A DNA stretch of 64,000 nt. Source: Takakia lepidozioides (taxonomy: Eukaryota; Streptophyta; Takakiopsida; Takakiales; Takakiaceae). Every line of letters starts with the position of its first letter. Positions within the stretch are counted from its first letter, which is position 1. This document shows positions 10,025 to 23,039 of this stretch, piece by piece. The position numbers and the translations under genes are program-made. The DNA lies in contig CM060731.1 in the NCBI GenBank assembly GCA_030704615.1, positions 16,370,001-16,434,000 of the forward strand. The letters run 5' to 3'. The notes below the pieces were generated by a model. The model was given only the letters and a program-made list of their open reading frames with translations, had not been told where the DNA came from and searched no databases.

Positions 10025-13000
10025 ATGGGAGGTGGAGGAGACGCAAACAGAGCCAACGGCTTCCGACGGATCAAGCGCGTGACTGTCCGTTTTAAAATTC
10101 CATTCTACACGCAATGGGGTCAGAGTATCATGATTATAGGGTCCGACCAAATGCTTGGATCCTGGAGTGTCAGTGAAGGTCTACTGATGACACCACGCCA
10201 TGAAGGCGAAACGCTCATCTGGGAATTCCTTTTGTCTGTTCCTGAAAAGTTCGAGACCGAGTACAGCTATTGTCTAGTGGATGACAAACAGAATGTCTTG
10301 AAGTGGGAGGCTGGCAACCGCCGCCGGCTGGAGCTGCCTGAAGGGCTCTTCAATGGGGCAATTGTAGACATTCATGACTTGTGGCAGGTACATGTTGTCC
10401 TTGGCTATGTTCACCACCCCTGTAAGGTAAGAGATGTCTCTTTTGGAAGTCCTCTGGAGCAGAGAGAGAATCACTTGGCATCTTTATGAACATTCTGAAA
10501 AAGCCTTGATTATGAAGGCTTTCCCTAGCATGTCTTGGAGGACCTTATTGCCATCCACGAGGCGTGCACACATAGTTTGGGAGAAGCTTATTAGTTATTC
10601 AATTTCCATTTTATTTTAAAATCCATGTCTGCAGGAGAGGCTTGATCTTCTGTGATGGATAGGAACATGTTCTGCCACATTCAATATCCCCTGATTGTCA
10701 GGTGCCATGGTTGGTTAGACCAAGTCATCTCTGAAAGTAAATTATCTGTAGGCAAGTGATGAGCGTCCTTTAAATTTGTGAGGGAACAGGTCTGTTGGTC
10801 TACAATTTGTGGAAGGTCCTGAGTGAGAGGACATCTTCCCATTGTGTAATTTGGGATCTTCAGCTGATATAGCAGTCTTGTTATTCTAACAAGTAGAGGA
10901 ATCAGAAATTGTTATTCACTGGCCATGGGTGTTGTGTATTTGTGTTTGGCCCCAGGATCGATCCAATTTTGATGTGCTGCTGGCAAGGCATGCCTTCAGG
11001 AAAGCAATTTTTGGCAGTGATTGCAAGGAGTCTGTGACTGAGAAACAGGCTACTAATGGGACTGAGAAAGAGGTCACTGATTTGAGTTCTACTTGCCTCC
11101 CATCTGACTCTTTCAGCGTGACAGGTTCGTCAGTTGTCTTTCTCAACTCGCCTATGTTTCTCAGAGCAATGTTGGTTTTTTACGGCAACCACAGGACGTA
11201 TTGTGGATGTAGTATGTGGACTGTATCTGCTTAGATCTCCGCTTTGTCAGATTGTATGTGTGAGAAAGGAGGGAGTTAGGATGCAAGAATGCTTGGTGTG
11301 GGGAATGGCGAGGAAATCTAAGTGTGTTCTGCATTGCAACAGATTTTGTCGTGGTGCAATTCAAGATCAATTGCTCGCGTCTGGATCCTGGTCAATCGGT
11401 GGGTTTTCCATTCATGTTTCTGAGCAGCTTGCTTGCCTTGTATGGACTTAGATTAAGACTGTACTATCATTGAGTTCCTGACTGAGTTATGTGCAGCAAG
11501 CACTTCCTGGCTGCTCACCAATTTCAGAAGACACCAAGGAAAAGGGCAAGACAGATTTAGCTGCATGGTTGAATTGCATGCAACCTTGCTTATTTATTTG
11601 GTTGTGTTGGTGGTATGCAGGTCTTTGTTGTGGGAAGCTCTCCAGAGTTGGGCGAGTGGGAGAATCAAGCAGCTGTGCCCCTGTCATCTGGTGGTGGTCC
11701 AGTCTGGCAGGGCATGGTGATCATTAAAAGAAAAAAGTTTCCAATAAGCTACAAGTACATTCTTAAGAAAAAATCTGGGGAGGTGGTTCCAGAGACTGGT
11801 GCGGAAAGAGAAATTCGTTTCGATGGCTCCATCCGGAAACCCTCCACTATGATCATTGTCTCTGATGGAAATTTCAGGGTGCAGAACTACTCTCTTTCTC
11901 CTGTGCCGTTTGTCTTGTTAGTTATCCTACTTGTGCTCTTGTAGTCTATTGTGATGCTTTACCTCTGGCTGTGTTCTGAGTGATAATCTGTATGATACTG
12001 ATATTCATGCAAGGTACTAGGCTAAAATGTCTTGTATTTGGTCATTTATGCAGCATTTAGATCACAGATACATGTGTTCAATTGTTTCTGCTCAAGAAGA
12101 GTAGCTGTTTATTGTGGTGATCATTTTTTTGTAGGACTATGTAACGGTGATGGTGGCAGTGAGTATATTGACATTATGCCGCTTGATGTTTGCAGGTGAA
12201 GCCTTGGACAGCTGCAGGTGTGGCAGTGCCAGTTTTTTCCCTGCGCTCTGCAGATAGTGTGGGCGCAGGAGAGTTTTTGGATCTCAAAATGTTGGTGGAT
12301 ATGACAGTCAAGACAGAAATGCGTGTGGTGCAATTGCTACCAGTGAATGATACCTCTGTCAACATGATGTGGTGGGACTCTTATCCGTACAGGTACGTTT
12401 CTATCTCTTCCGGGAAGTGCAGTGAGGTCTATTTACAGCAGGTAGAATTTAAAGAATGTACTCATAAGACGTTGTTTGCTGTAGCCTTGTGGCCATTCAC
12501 CCTGCGCCTAATTTGAACGCAACACAAAGGGACAGAAACTACCTTTGTCAGGGGCTGATGCCGGTAGTGTGACGTACCTTGAAACATGCATTTGATTTGA
12601 GTTTTCCAGATATCCCCTAGAAATCCCTTCACACAAACATCAATCTGCTGTGTGTGATTTGCCCAATAACTGGACCCCAAATGGGCCTGGGCTTTTGGCT
12701 CAGCCAGAGGTACATGAACAATTCCCTTGATGAAATTGAAGAGGGTGTCTCTCTGGTGCGAGTATAGGACAATGAATCAGAAAGTGGATATTGCCCACAC
12801 AACGGGCACTTACAATCCCCTTTTCCTCTCTGCGTCTGTATGCTGTTCAAGGTAGGCTACCCACCCTGAGATTGTGGGTAAACCTTGAGGTCATCCATGA
12901 TGGCCTCACCCCTGTCACAGACTGGAAACAAGTTCAGGGAAGTTTTCTGCCTAACTTCATTTTCATCAGACAATTTCCTGGCAACAGACATGGCTTTGGA

Positions 13001-16000
13001 AACTTCAGCCTGTAAGTCCGATTTATCCAGCAGGGTCATCGCTTGCGGACTTAGATTCAGATCCTTGAAAATCTCTTCTACCCTCTTCCAGGACACAGCC
13101 TGTTTGACAGGGCGCTCCTGCTTCCAAGATATAGAGTTAATTAAATTAGGATATCTGGTATTAGTCATATTATAATTTTTTAAGGAGAAGCTTTCTTGTA
13201 AATGATATTTTTCTATTATTACTTGCCATGGTGTTGCCAGTACAAATTGTTGATCAATTATTATCACTTCTGGTGATGCTGTGGGTATAGAAGTCTAGGA
13301 GGTTTTACTTCCTTTCTGAAGGTGTCAATCTTAGACGATTGAACGGTGTTTGGGTCTGTTCAGGATAGAAGGCTGATGTCATACACTGCAATTTCGTTGT
13401 CTGCATCTCCTGCATGGCTAGGCTATCTTGGAGTTGGTTCAAGGCTGACCAGGCACGGTTTCATAGTCCTGGCCATGATTTAGTTCCATGACAAGAACTT
13501 TCAAGGGCTTAACCATCTGACATTATCAGCTGGTTGTGTGTACAGCTCTCTGTCTGTTTTTGCGTTGCATCCCCTGTACCTTCGCCTCCAAAGGCTTTCA
13601 GATCATATCCCAACCGACATCAAGGTACTGTATTAGTCCAACACATGTTTGGTGATAGAGTACTTTTTAGTGTTGGAGATTGTCCATTAGGATTTCTCGC
13701 TTGTCTTGTTGCCAATGTTGATGAAATATCTCGCCTGATAGTCGGGAGTGTGTCTAATGTGCAGGAGGAGATTGATAATATGAGACAAATTCTGGATGGC
13801 AAGGTTTATTCCTCTCTCATATGCTTAACCTGCCTTCCTCTGTGACCCATTTTGAATTTATGTGTGATGTGGCCTATGGTGCGATTGAGATGCCAAGGGC
13901 CATTTGTGAACATGCACCTTCATAGTTGCTAATTTAATAGCTGGTTGGATAGTTGTAGTCCAATAGAGAGAAATGAAATGAAATAGAATGTTATAATGGC
14001 CGCAGAAAGCTCAAAGAACTTATGGGACAGAAAAAATGCAAGAAACAAGAAAGAATAAAAGAAATGAAATGAAATGGTACTTTATAACGTCCGCGGAAAG
14101 GTCATATAGCTTATGGGACAAAACGGAAAAAAACATGAGAGAGGAAACAAAACCAGAGCCAAAAGTAAAACTATTGCTCAAGGGATGTCTGAGGGTGAAG
14201 GCCTTGTGCAGGTAAGCTGCCAAGCATTTCTGATCCTCATAGTGTAAGACTTCAGTGAGAGATTGAGTTCTGCGGAATAGACACTGGAATCTCCCACGGA
14301 TCTCGTAGTATAGAGGGCAATAGAAGAAGACGAGCCAAGCTGTCCTGAATGCTTGAACAAGCCCTGCTGATGATATGAAACTAATGAGCAGACCATGCTG
14401 TGGGCACTTGCGATGATGATATGGGAGAGGAGGTGCAATAGCCCAATGACTATCTTCACTTTATGCATACAGATTTTCTGATTCATTCTTAGTTTTTGGC
14501 ATAGGGGGAGGAAGTTGAGTATCAACGAGTTCTTGATTGGTGACAGGACGTGGATTATGATGCTACCATGGCTTCAAAACTTTCAATCGCCAAGAAATTG
14601 TTTCACTTGGAGCAGGATCAAATCCTCAGCTCTGCTGCTTTTAAGCAGTATTTTGAGGAAAATAAGGTGATCTTCTCAATGGCCAGAAGAAGTTTATAGT
14701 CAAGGAAATTTGGGAAATTTGTTTCCTTGCTTTAGTGACAATGTTTGACCAAAACTATGGGGCATGTTATGGTGCTTCCAGTTACTAGTTTTTCCTGCTC
14801 TGTCTATCAGAGGGAGTGTACTTTGCATTTACAAAGACAGCCTACTAAAATTGCGCATGACTGTGATGTACCCTTGCCCTGTGGTTCATTCTGACCCCTG
14901 AAGAGGAAGTGGAGGTGGTACGTGTGTGACACTGCCTCAGACTCTCATTTGTGGAACTTGAACATAGAGGCAGTAGAGCTTGTATTTTCTTGTTTGCTTC
15001 CACGCGTATCACATTTCACTGAGTGCAACAGCCTTCTAAAGTTGACCAGCCTTTTCCTGAGGGGTTGATATTGTGTCCACCTCCTCTGGTTGGTTTGGAT
15101 CTGACTACTAGCCTGTGTCGATCAACACCTAGACAAGGTTTGCCAACACCTTCCCAGGTCTAGATAGGAATGCAAATTGATGTTGCTATGTATATGTCTT
15201 TTGGCTTTTTCTAGAGTTGGTTGGAGCCGTATGCTGCATTCTGCTTCCTGCGAGATTTTTTCGGGACGGCTGACCACTCACAATGGGGGGCGTATTCCCA
15301 GTTCACAGTGCAGAAGGTATTTTGTCATCCCTCGTCAGTAGTGTCATCGTCCTCTTTCACCGCTATTTTTGGATGAGGACAGTCATATACCTTTTCACGC
15401 TTCATGGATGAAAATCCTCTCTATGTTCTCACCGAAGGAAATTCAGGGACATAAAGTGAGTTAGCACCAGATTACACTTGTGTGGGTGCAAGAGAACTTT
15501 CAGAGAATTCCCTTAATTAACTGGCCAATGAACATCCTCTCACTTGAAAACTACAGCCCTGGGTTTTTTCTTCTAGCTGTAATGTCATGGTAGAACCTGA
15601 CTGTCATTTACTTTCTGTACTGCCATGTTTATTTCATGTGCACATGGATATGACATTCACTAGTTTTCCATCTCCCATGAGTATAGTATCTATGCAGCAT
15701 CCAGATAAACCACATCTGTGATGCGCCAAACAAACCTCCTCCAGACGATATTTCCAATCACTGAAGCACCTGAAGAGGCAAATATCTTGGAACCCAAGCA
15801 AAAATTACAGGGTGTGTAATAACTCCGAACCCTAGAAGTGCAGTGAGTAATAAACAATAAGATCCTCTTTTGGGCCGGATCCTCACTTGAAACAGATGGC
15901 ATGGGGAAGTTGAAATCATAAGATGTCCATCTGTCTAAATGATGCAGACCTCTAGAATGATGGTGTGTCCTCATGACAGCCAATTGTTACAGAGGTCATA

Positions 16001-19000
16001 GAATAGTCAGTCTACCCCTGGAGGTGGCAACACTATCGCAGTGGTACTAGTTTCAGAACAATGTTGTCTCCTTATGTGGTTGAGCATTTTGTACTCTACA
16101 TAGTGCTTTTGAATGGTCATGTGGTGTTTCGTCTCACCAGGGTGTGCACTCAATGCCATGCACTTACTGCATGCACTTGTAGTTTTATGTGGGCTATTGT
16201 GCTCTTTGATTCATACTGTTCCTATTATTGTTCTTCTTTTTCGTTAGAGCCAGTCTAGCTATTTGCCGCTTTCATGTGTTCAGGTATGGGTTCATTTTGT
16301 CGTAGGTCCATATATCTGTCTCTGTGATAGAGGTGAGGGGTTAAGGGAGTCTAATCATCCGCCACTCTCTGGTTGGTCTGCAAATCTCCCTTCTTGTCTC
16401 CAAGTCTCTTGGGTAAAAAGCTTCATATAGTCCTTCGCATTGTGTGTTTGTGCAGTTGGAAAAGCTTGTATCGCCAAAGGCTGATTATCATAATGCGATT
16501 GCCTTCAATTATTATCTTCAGTTTCACCTCCACTCTCAAGTAATCACCTTCTCTTTCTATCGGATTTAATTTTCCATGAGATATGTGTCACTTCAGCAGT
16601 TGGTGCATAAGTCATGGATAGGTAACCTTAGGAGCGATGCTATTACTTCTTGAAGAGATACTTGGGACTTGATCCCGCAAAAGCACCATTTTCGTACAGG
16701 TTCACTTCACAGCAGTTCAGTTGATTTTCACCAAGGCTTGTGGGAAAAGAGGAGTGTAGTGTAAGAGGTTGCCTCTAGTGCTGTTCGTGGTTTAGATTCA
16801 AATGTTAAAGTACAAGGTACAAAGGGATTTGAAATGTGTTTTGATTTGTTGGAGTGCCATTTATCCTGATCCAAGATGGAAGGAAACAAACATAGTGATA
16901 TTACCAATTGTTTGTAGATAGGGAATCTTCAGATCAGTCTTATGCTTGTTGGATATTGTTTGGCGACAAAATATTAATTGGTTTTATAAGATGTGTGACA
17001 GTTAACAGAGGCTGCTGAATATGCTCGGAAGAATGGAGTGGTGCTGAAGGGAGACCTGCCCATCGGGGTGGACCGCAACAGTGTGGATACCTGGCAGTTT
17101 CCCACGCTCTTTCGAATGACTGCATCCACAGGGGCACCTCCAGACTACTTTGACATGAATGGGCAGAACTGGGGGTTCCCAACCTACAACTGGGAGGAGA
17201 TGGCTAAAGACAACTATGGCTGGTGGCGCGGCCGGTTGAGCCAGGTCTTTTTCTACATACTAACAATTTTGTCTTCAGAACATTTGGAGTAAACTTTCAG
17301 GAGCTAGTTTGGCCTTGCAGGTTGACCTGGCAGATCAACCTGTGCTATTCAGAAATCCAACACTTTTGCAACGAGAGACCATCAATCATTTCTGCTTACA
17401 GGTTAACCTGGCTGATCAACCTGTGCTATTCCGAAACCCAACACTTCTACATTGAGAGACCTTTAATGGTTTCTGCTTCTACTCACCCAGGATCTATCTT
17501 CTGAGCATGTCATCTTCTAACAGTGCTATCAAGGGGTTCTTCTAGTCTCTTGACATTTTCACTTTTATGTTCTTGTGCAGATGGCAAAGTACTTCAGTGC
17601 ATATAGAATAGACCATGTGTTGGGCTTTTTCCGTATTTGGGAGTTGCCTGATCATGCTGTTACTGGCCTTATGGGACGGTTTCGGCCTTCTATAGCCTTG
17701 AGCACGGTATGCATCCAAACATCTCATGATGGATGTATAATTGGAAAATAGAAAATTACGTTTCATTATAAAAATGCAATATTCCACTGGTTGACCCTGC
17801 AGTGGATTCTCTGTTTTTTCTTTCTGGTGAAATCTAGTGAAGGTGGGTTTCTTTGCTCTCTGTCAACCAGCTAGCCGTAGTCTTTGTACCAAACATGTTG
17901 GATTCCTATCTCAGGAGGAACTCGAGAAAGAGGGCGTCTGGGATTTTGATCGGTTGAGCACGCCATACGTCCGCTGCCATACCCTACAGGTCAGCCATTG
18001 ATGAACTTGAGCAGCCTTTTGGGACAGACTGGTTTGGTCTTGCAGCATTGTATCAGTTTTAGTGTCTGTAATAACCCAAACTGTATGTTACCAACAAATT
18101 CTGTGGGGGCACATGTTCAGCAAAAGTTTGGTGACCGATGGACCGAAATTGCCACGAAGTACTTTGATGAGTATCAGCACCTCTGCTATCAGGTATGCCA
18201 ATTCCAGAGACCCCTTCAGCTTGGTTCATCATCCCATTTGCTATCAATTTGTGAGAACATAAGAAGTTACGTGTGAGAGAGGCAGAGGGCGAGTGTTTTT
18301 TTAACTCCTTTTCTGTAATATTTGTATAGGTCAAATTTAATATATTGTGCACATGTGTATTTAATTTATGAACTTTTAATCTTGTGTGCACGCAGTTCAA
18401 GGATGAGTACAACACAGAGAAAAAGGTACTAGCATCCTTGAAGACACAGGAGGGATCTCCTCAAAGTCTGATAGAGGAGGCTGAAGAGACGAAGGCTGGG
18501 CTTTTTGACCTCTTACATGTAAGACTGCACAGTCTAACTTGATTGTCGTACTATACTAACTTGGTAGCATCATACTCTATATTTTTGTCATCTCACACCT
18601 ACACCTACATGAGTCCCAACTCCCAACCTCAGATGGCTTTCTTTCTGCAGGACCTTTGCTGCTGTTAAGAAAGAGCTGCTTAAAGGGTAAATGTTTGTTT
18701 GTACATTGTAATGAACTTCTGTAAGAAAAGGATTAACAAGTATCAGAGGGTTGTGAAAGTTACAATTTGGAGGCTAATAGGCCAATGCTTACTTTGATAC
18801 TAAATGAGTACTGCCTGTGAGAGTTCAGGAGGTTTTGCTAATGAGGGACCCTGAAGATTCCCTGAAGTTCTACCCCCGCTTTGGCCTGGAGCAGTCGACA
18901 AGTTTTAAAGAACTTGATGATCACAGGCGAGTTTTTGATTCGAGTAGTACTGTTCTTGTTCCTCTGCATTTTGGTTGGGGATAAACTCATTCACTCTCAA

Positions 19001-22000
19001 GCAGTTTCAGTGTGAACTTGCTTTCTACTTGAAGTATCTGGGATGATGCCAGGTGTGCTGTTGGCTCACTGGAGTTCTGATTTGAGCTGTGCAGTAAGGA
19101 TGTGCTGAGAAGACTATATTAGAACTTCTTTTATCATCTTCTTTTATCTTATGGCGTGGAACTTATGAAGACTCTACCTGCTTTGATGAATTCTCTACTG
19201 ACTTGAATTCATCTGCCTGTGGAGAAGACCTTGGAATGGTGCCTGCCTGCGTGCAACCGGTGTGCCTCACTTCCTTTGCACTCTGCTTTCTTTCTCCTTT
19301 CCAAAGATCATTTCATTTGTGCATGAGGCGTTGACTCTTAGACCATCCCTTGAGCAGTAGTTGTGCTTCCTGCTTTCTCGTCTCATAAGCTCTTCAAGCT
19401 TTCCGCACACATTAGAACGTATCACTGCATTTTGTTTCTTTCATTTTTTTATTTTTTTTTCATAATTTCCCCCAGGAAGCAAATGAAAAGTTCACCCTGA
19501 CAATCACTAGAATCCAATTTTCAGTCCAGCATAGTGGCTTGATGGTTCATACAACAACTATTGCTTGTGCATGTGGGGCATGTGGGGTGGAAATGCAATC
19601 AGCTTCAGCAGAGCATTCTCTACAATGTTTAGGACCCAGGAGTATGACAGAAATGCAGCCAGAGCTGCTGTTCTGCAATCTCTGAAGTAAAGGATGTACT
19701 CATAAGACTTTGTTCGCCGAAGCCTTGTGGCCATTGACCCCGCGCCCAGTTTGAGAGGAACACCAAGGGACAGAAACTACCTTTGTCAGGGGCTGACGCC
19801 AGTAGTATGACTTACCTTGGAACAGACATTGATCCGACTTTTCCAGATATCCTCTAGAAATCCCTTACACAAGTATCAATCTGCTGTGTGTGATTTGCTC
19901 AATAACTAGACCCCAAAAGGGCCTGGGCTCTTGGCTCAGCCACGAGATTTTAATAGAGGTACAGGCACAAATCCCGTGATGGATTTGAAGAGGGCGTCTC
20001 TCTGGTGAGAGTACCCAGGACAATGAATAAATGAATATTGTCTTCAGGTTGCCCACACAACGGGCATTTGCAATCACCCTTTCCTCTCTGCATGTGTTTG
20101 CTGTTCAAAGGTAGGCTTCCCGCCCCGAGTTTAAATTTCAGTCTAGTGCCGAGAGTGGGTAAACCCTTGAGGTAATCCATGATGGCCATGTTACAGACTG
20201 GAAACAAGTTCAGGGAAATTTTCATCAGACAATTTCCTGGCAACAGACATGGCTTTGGACATACAGCCTGTAAGTCAGATTAATCCAGCAGAGTCAAGAC
20301 TTGCGGGCTTAGATTCAGATCCTTGAAAATGTCTTCTACCCTCTTCCACCAGGACTTTGGAGTCTCCCCTATGCCTGCGAAGTCATCCGCAAACATAAGG
20401 CGTGGTATGGTGGCATCACCAAACCTTAACCCATATTCCTCACTTTCCACATCCTCAAGAAGTTGATTGAGGAAAACATTGAAGAGCAGACGGGAAAGGG
20501 GACATCCTTGAGCTACACCTTGGTCTATGTCAAAGAAGTTAGACTGATGAAGTAGAGAAAGGGTCGTGAGCAATAAGTATGTATGATATGTTAGCTGATC
20601 TTCAGCTCTGGCCTTACATGCAGGTGCTCGAGGAACTTGGATTATTGGGATTGAGGATTCAGCGTATGCCCAGCACACCCGGTCATGAGTTTGGCATTCC
20701 TGCTGAGTACAATTATATGACAGTGAGTTTGTGCACTCCTTTGACCTCCATTGACATTTTGTCATTCTGGGCTGGTATGCAGTCTCCATACTGTCTGCTT
20801 GGATACAAACTTTTGTTAACTCTACTTTTTGGGTGAACAGGTGTGTGCACCTTCATGTCATGATTCTAGTACTTTGCGGGCATGGTGGGAAGAGGATGAG
20901 GACAGACGCTCACGCTTCTTCACAAATGTGCTGGGCTTCAGTGAACTCCCTCCAGCCACCTGTGATCCACGTGTGACTCATCTCATTCTGCAACAACACC
21001 TTGAATCTCCATCAGTTTTGGCGGTCTTTCCCATTCAGGTGACATTCATGTCCGGAAATTTGAGACTGTCATAGCTATGATCTGAAAGATGGAGTCGTGA
21101 ACTCTCATTTGGTTTATTTCTTGCTTACATTAAATTACGATGTGGGAAGCAGAAAATAGATGTGTATGCATCAAATAGAGATTATACTTGCATCTGCCAA
21201 GGAGTGGTTGGCGTGGATGCTACTTCCACTGTCCTAAATAAAGTAGGGCACCAAACTGGTGGTCTACTTGGGTACTCGTCATTTTGTCGTCTCTATTATA
21301 TTTCCTGATAGGATATGTTTTTGAGCCTCTCCTGGGCTCGCCTGTAGAGAGATCCGGGTTTTCCTAACAGGGCATATCACAGGATGAAGTTTTGTCAGTT
21401 TGAGCTCAGGTTGCCTACCAAGTGGTTTCAAAGTTATCTGTTTTTGCTCCTCACCCACAGCCAATGCAAAACTAGGATTTTGACAAATGGCGTGGCAGTA
21501 TTGACATTGTAGGAGTATTTTCGTATCTGGTTTTAGCTGTCTGCTAAGAGGAAAGAGTGGTATCATAATAACCTTCACTTCTCCACAGGATCTCTTGGCA
21601 TTAAAAGAGGAGTACACTAAGCGGCCGGCATCAGAGGAAACTATCAATGATCCTACCAACCCAAAGCACTACTGGCGCTTCCGTACGTGGCCTGACCTTT
21701 AGTCTGGTTCTTGTCAATCATGTGCTATGGTAAAATCTGGAAGTATGTACATCGTGCACCTCAATCGGTTGCAGATGTTTTGTCGATACATTGGAAAGTG
21801 CTGGCTAGCAGCTGACCCCCTGTACATTCACATGCTGTTTATCATCCCTTATCCTCCTTATCCATGGATCCCTAGATCCTCCATATCTCCTGGATGGTTA
21901 ATTTGATCCCAGTTCCTCAAGGCAAGATTCCTGCTACGCTCACATATTAGTTTATGAATTACTAGAAGCATGTACTCGTTATCTGTCTCAATTTTGGTCT

Positions 22001-22356
22001 GTAAAACTATTCTACATTTTATCCTTTCCCTTTCCTTACCCTCAACATCAACAAAGCGAAAGAGCAAATGCTGTTCTCACAATGACATTGTTGGTGCAGG
22101 ACTGGACGTTTCAATGGAGACAATTCTCGAAGACAACGATTTTCTCACTATTTTGAAGGACTTGGTGGTGAGCAGTGGCCGTTCCTCCCTGAAGGAGCTA
22201 CCTGAAAATGAGCATGTCATCTCCAAAGGTGAGGAGCTTATATCAGTAAAGTTTACACCGAAGGCAAATGGAAACAACTTCATGGCAAAGAGTCGGGATG
22301 ATACTCGGAACCTCGCATTTGCGGATTTCCACTATGGGAGCCTTATCACAGTATGA
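10025..22356 (+). CDS. DPE2: 4-alpha-glucanotransferase DPE2 (disproportionating enzyme 2)
   Basis: Cytosolic enzyme that transfers one glucosyl unit of maltose to a heteroglycan and releases glucose, in breakdown of starch-derived maltose. Exons I place: 10025-10387, 10956-11124, 11343-11398, 11621-11878, 12196-12392, 13546-13624, 13765-13803, 14547-14668, 15215-15316, 16456-16539, 17002-17244, 17581-17706, 17915-17989, 18121-18192, 18396-18518, 18829-18924, 19095-19259, 20624-20722, 20841-21038, 21589-21682, 22100-22356. Exons 1-2 and 3-4 encode two CBM20 starch-binding domains. The rest is GH77: LLPVNDTS, YRIDHVLGF (nucleophile D), GEDLG (acid/base E), HDSSTLRAWW and HYWRFRLDVS. Exon 16 seems to use a GC donor (CACAG|GCGAGT). 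Exon 17 breaks frame: KDVLRRLY, LMKTLPALMNS and SSACGEDLGMVPACVQP lie in different frames. The C-terminus runs about 50 residues past the usual plant end. Confidence 0.93.
12440..13150 (-). mobile_element. LINE 3' fragment in a DPE2 intron
   Basis: Minus-strand remnant of a non-LTR retrotransposon ORF2 C-terminus: WKRVEEIFKDLNLSPQAMTL, then a CPLCGQ zinc-binding knuckle, then THSRLMFV and LTKVVSVPLC-like segments. Collinear with the copies at 19687-20590 and 45660-46130. The RT core is missing, so this copy is 5'-truncated. It lies antisense within the intron after the WWDSYPYR exon. Confidence 0.75.
14006..14243 (-). repeat. Dispersed repeat family R, copy 2 (inverted)
   Basis: Reverse-complement of the 9069-9252 repeat, with TGAGGATCAGAAATGCTTGG, TTCACCCTCAGACATCCCTT, CCATAAGCTATATGACCTTT and CCGCGGACGTTATAAAG. 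The last part (CCATAAG..CTTTGAGCTTTC) is repeated, so the copy has an internal partial duplication. Confidence 0.65.
19315..19450 (+). repeat. Dispersed repeat family R, copy 3 (diverged)
   Basis: Shares GCATGAGGCGTTGACTCTTA, GACCATCCCTTGAGCA, CATAAGCTCTTCAAGCTTTC and CGCACACATTAGAAC with the other two copies. Located in the DPE2 intron after the GEDLG exon. Confidence 0.55.
19687..20590 (-). mobile_element. LINE fragment with reverse-transcriptase core in a DPE2 intron
   Basis: The minus-strand ORF contains the non-LTR RT signature GVAQGCPLSRLLFNVFLNQL followed by LMFADDFAGIGE (the catalytic ADD), then EDIFKDLNLSP, a KCPLCGQPEDNIHLF zinc knuckle and the same 3' end as the other LINE copies. 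It lacks the endonuclease and the 5' half of the RT. It stops about 30 bp before the acceptor of the next DPE2 exon (20624) and is antisense to the gene. Confidence 0.85.
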
Positions 22357-23039
22357 GTTCATTGCTGCGAGTGCCACGTTTGTCAAATTCACCGCCAGTA
22401 GTACCTCATCATCCATGCCACTCGTAGACTTCAATAGGTAGAGCTTCTTAAGAGAGTCAGATGACTATAGGTAGACTCTATCAGGATGCCATCACACTAA
22501 TGAGGGGATGCTATAGCCCCTCAATTATTTCCACAAAGTCGGGTGAATAATCAATGGTGCACAGACAAAGCCTGGAGCCCATCATTGGCTTGACTAGGTG
22601 AGTTCATACACTACGGGGAAGGATCTAGAAGACTAGGTATTTCATTATCTCATGTACCAAAATACATCAATGTGCAAACCCTGCCTTGAAAGCATTGTGC
22701 TGTGTGTGACTTTCTACTATGACTAGACTCCAACAGGTATTGGAATAGTGCGTGCCTTTTCGTGTTCATCAGTTGTCCTTCTACCCTTTCATATCCCTCC
22801 ACTGATGCATTTGCACTGTCTCTGTCTGTCTGTCTGCCCGTCTGTCTCTCACATCCCTGAAGTAGTTCTTTGTTTGTCCTACCTTGTCCAATGGGCCCTG
22901 GGGGTCCTATGTGGGCGTTGTAATGTTTCTTTCTTTCCTTTTGTGTCTCGCATCCTTCTCAAAGACAGTGTTACTCTAGGGTTGTATTTCCTTCGATTTG
23001 CTTGGAAAAGGTGTGGTAGCTCCGAAGCCAGGACCCAGA
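22357..23039. other. DPE2 3' region and spacer
   Basis: No gene recognised. Contains a short CTGTCTGTCTGTCTG run near 22826-22850. Confidence 0.4.
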
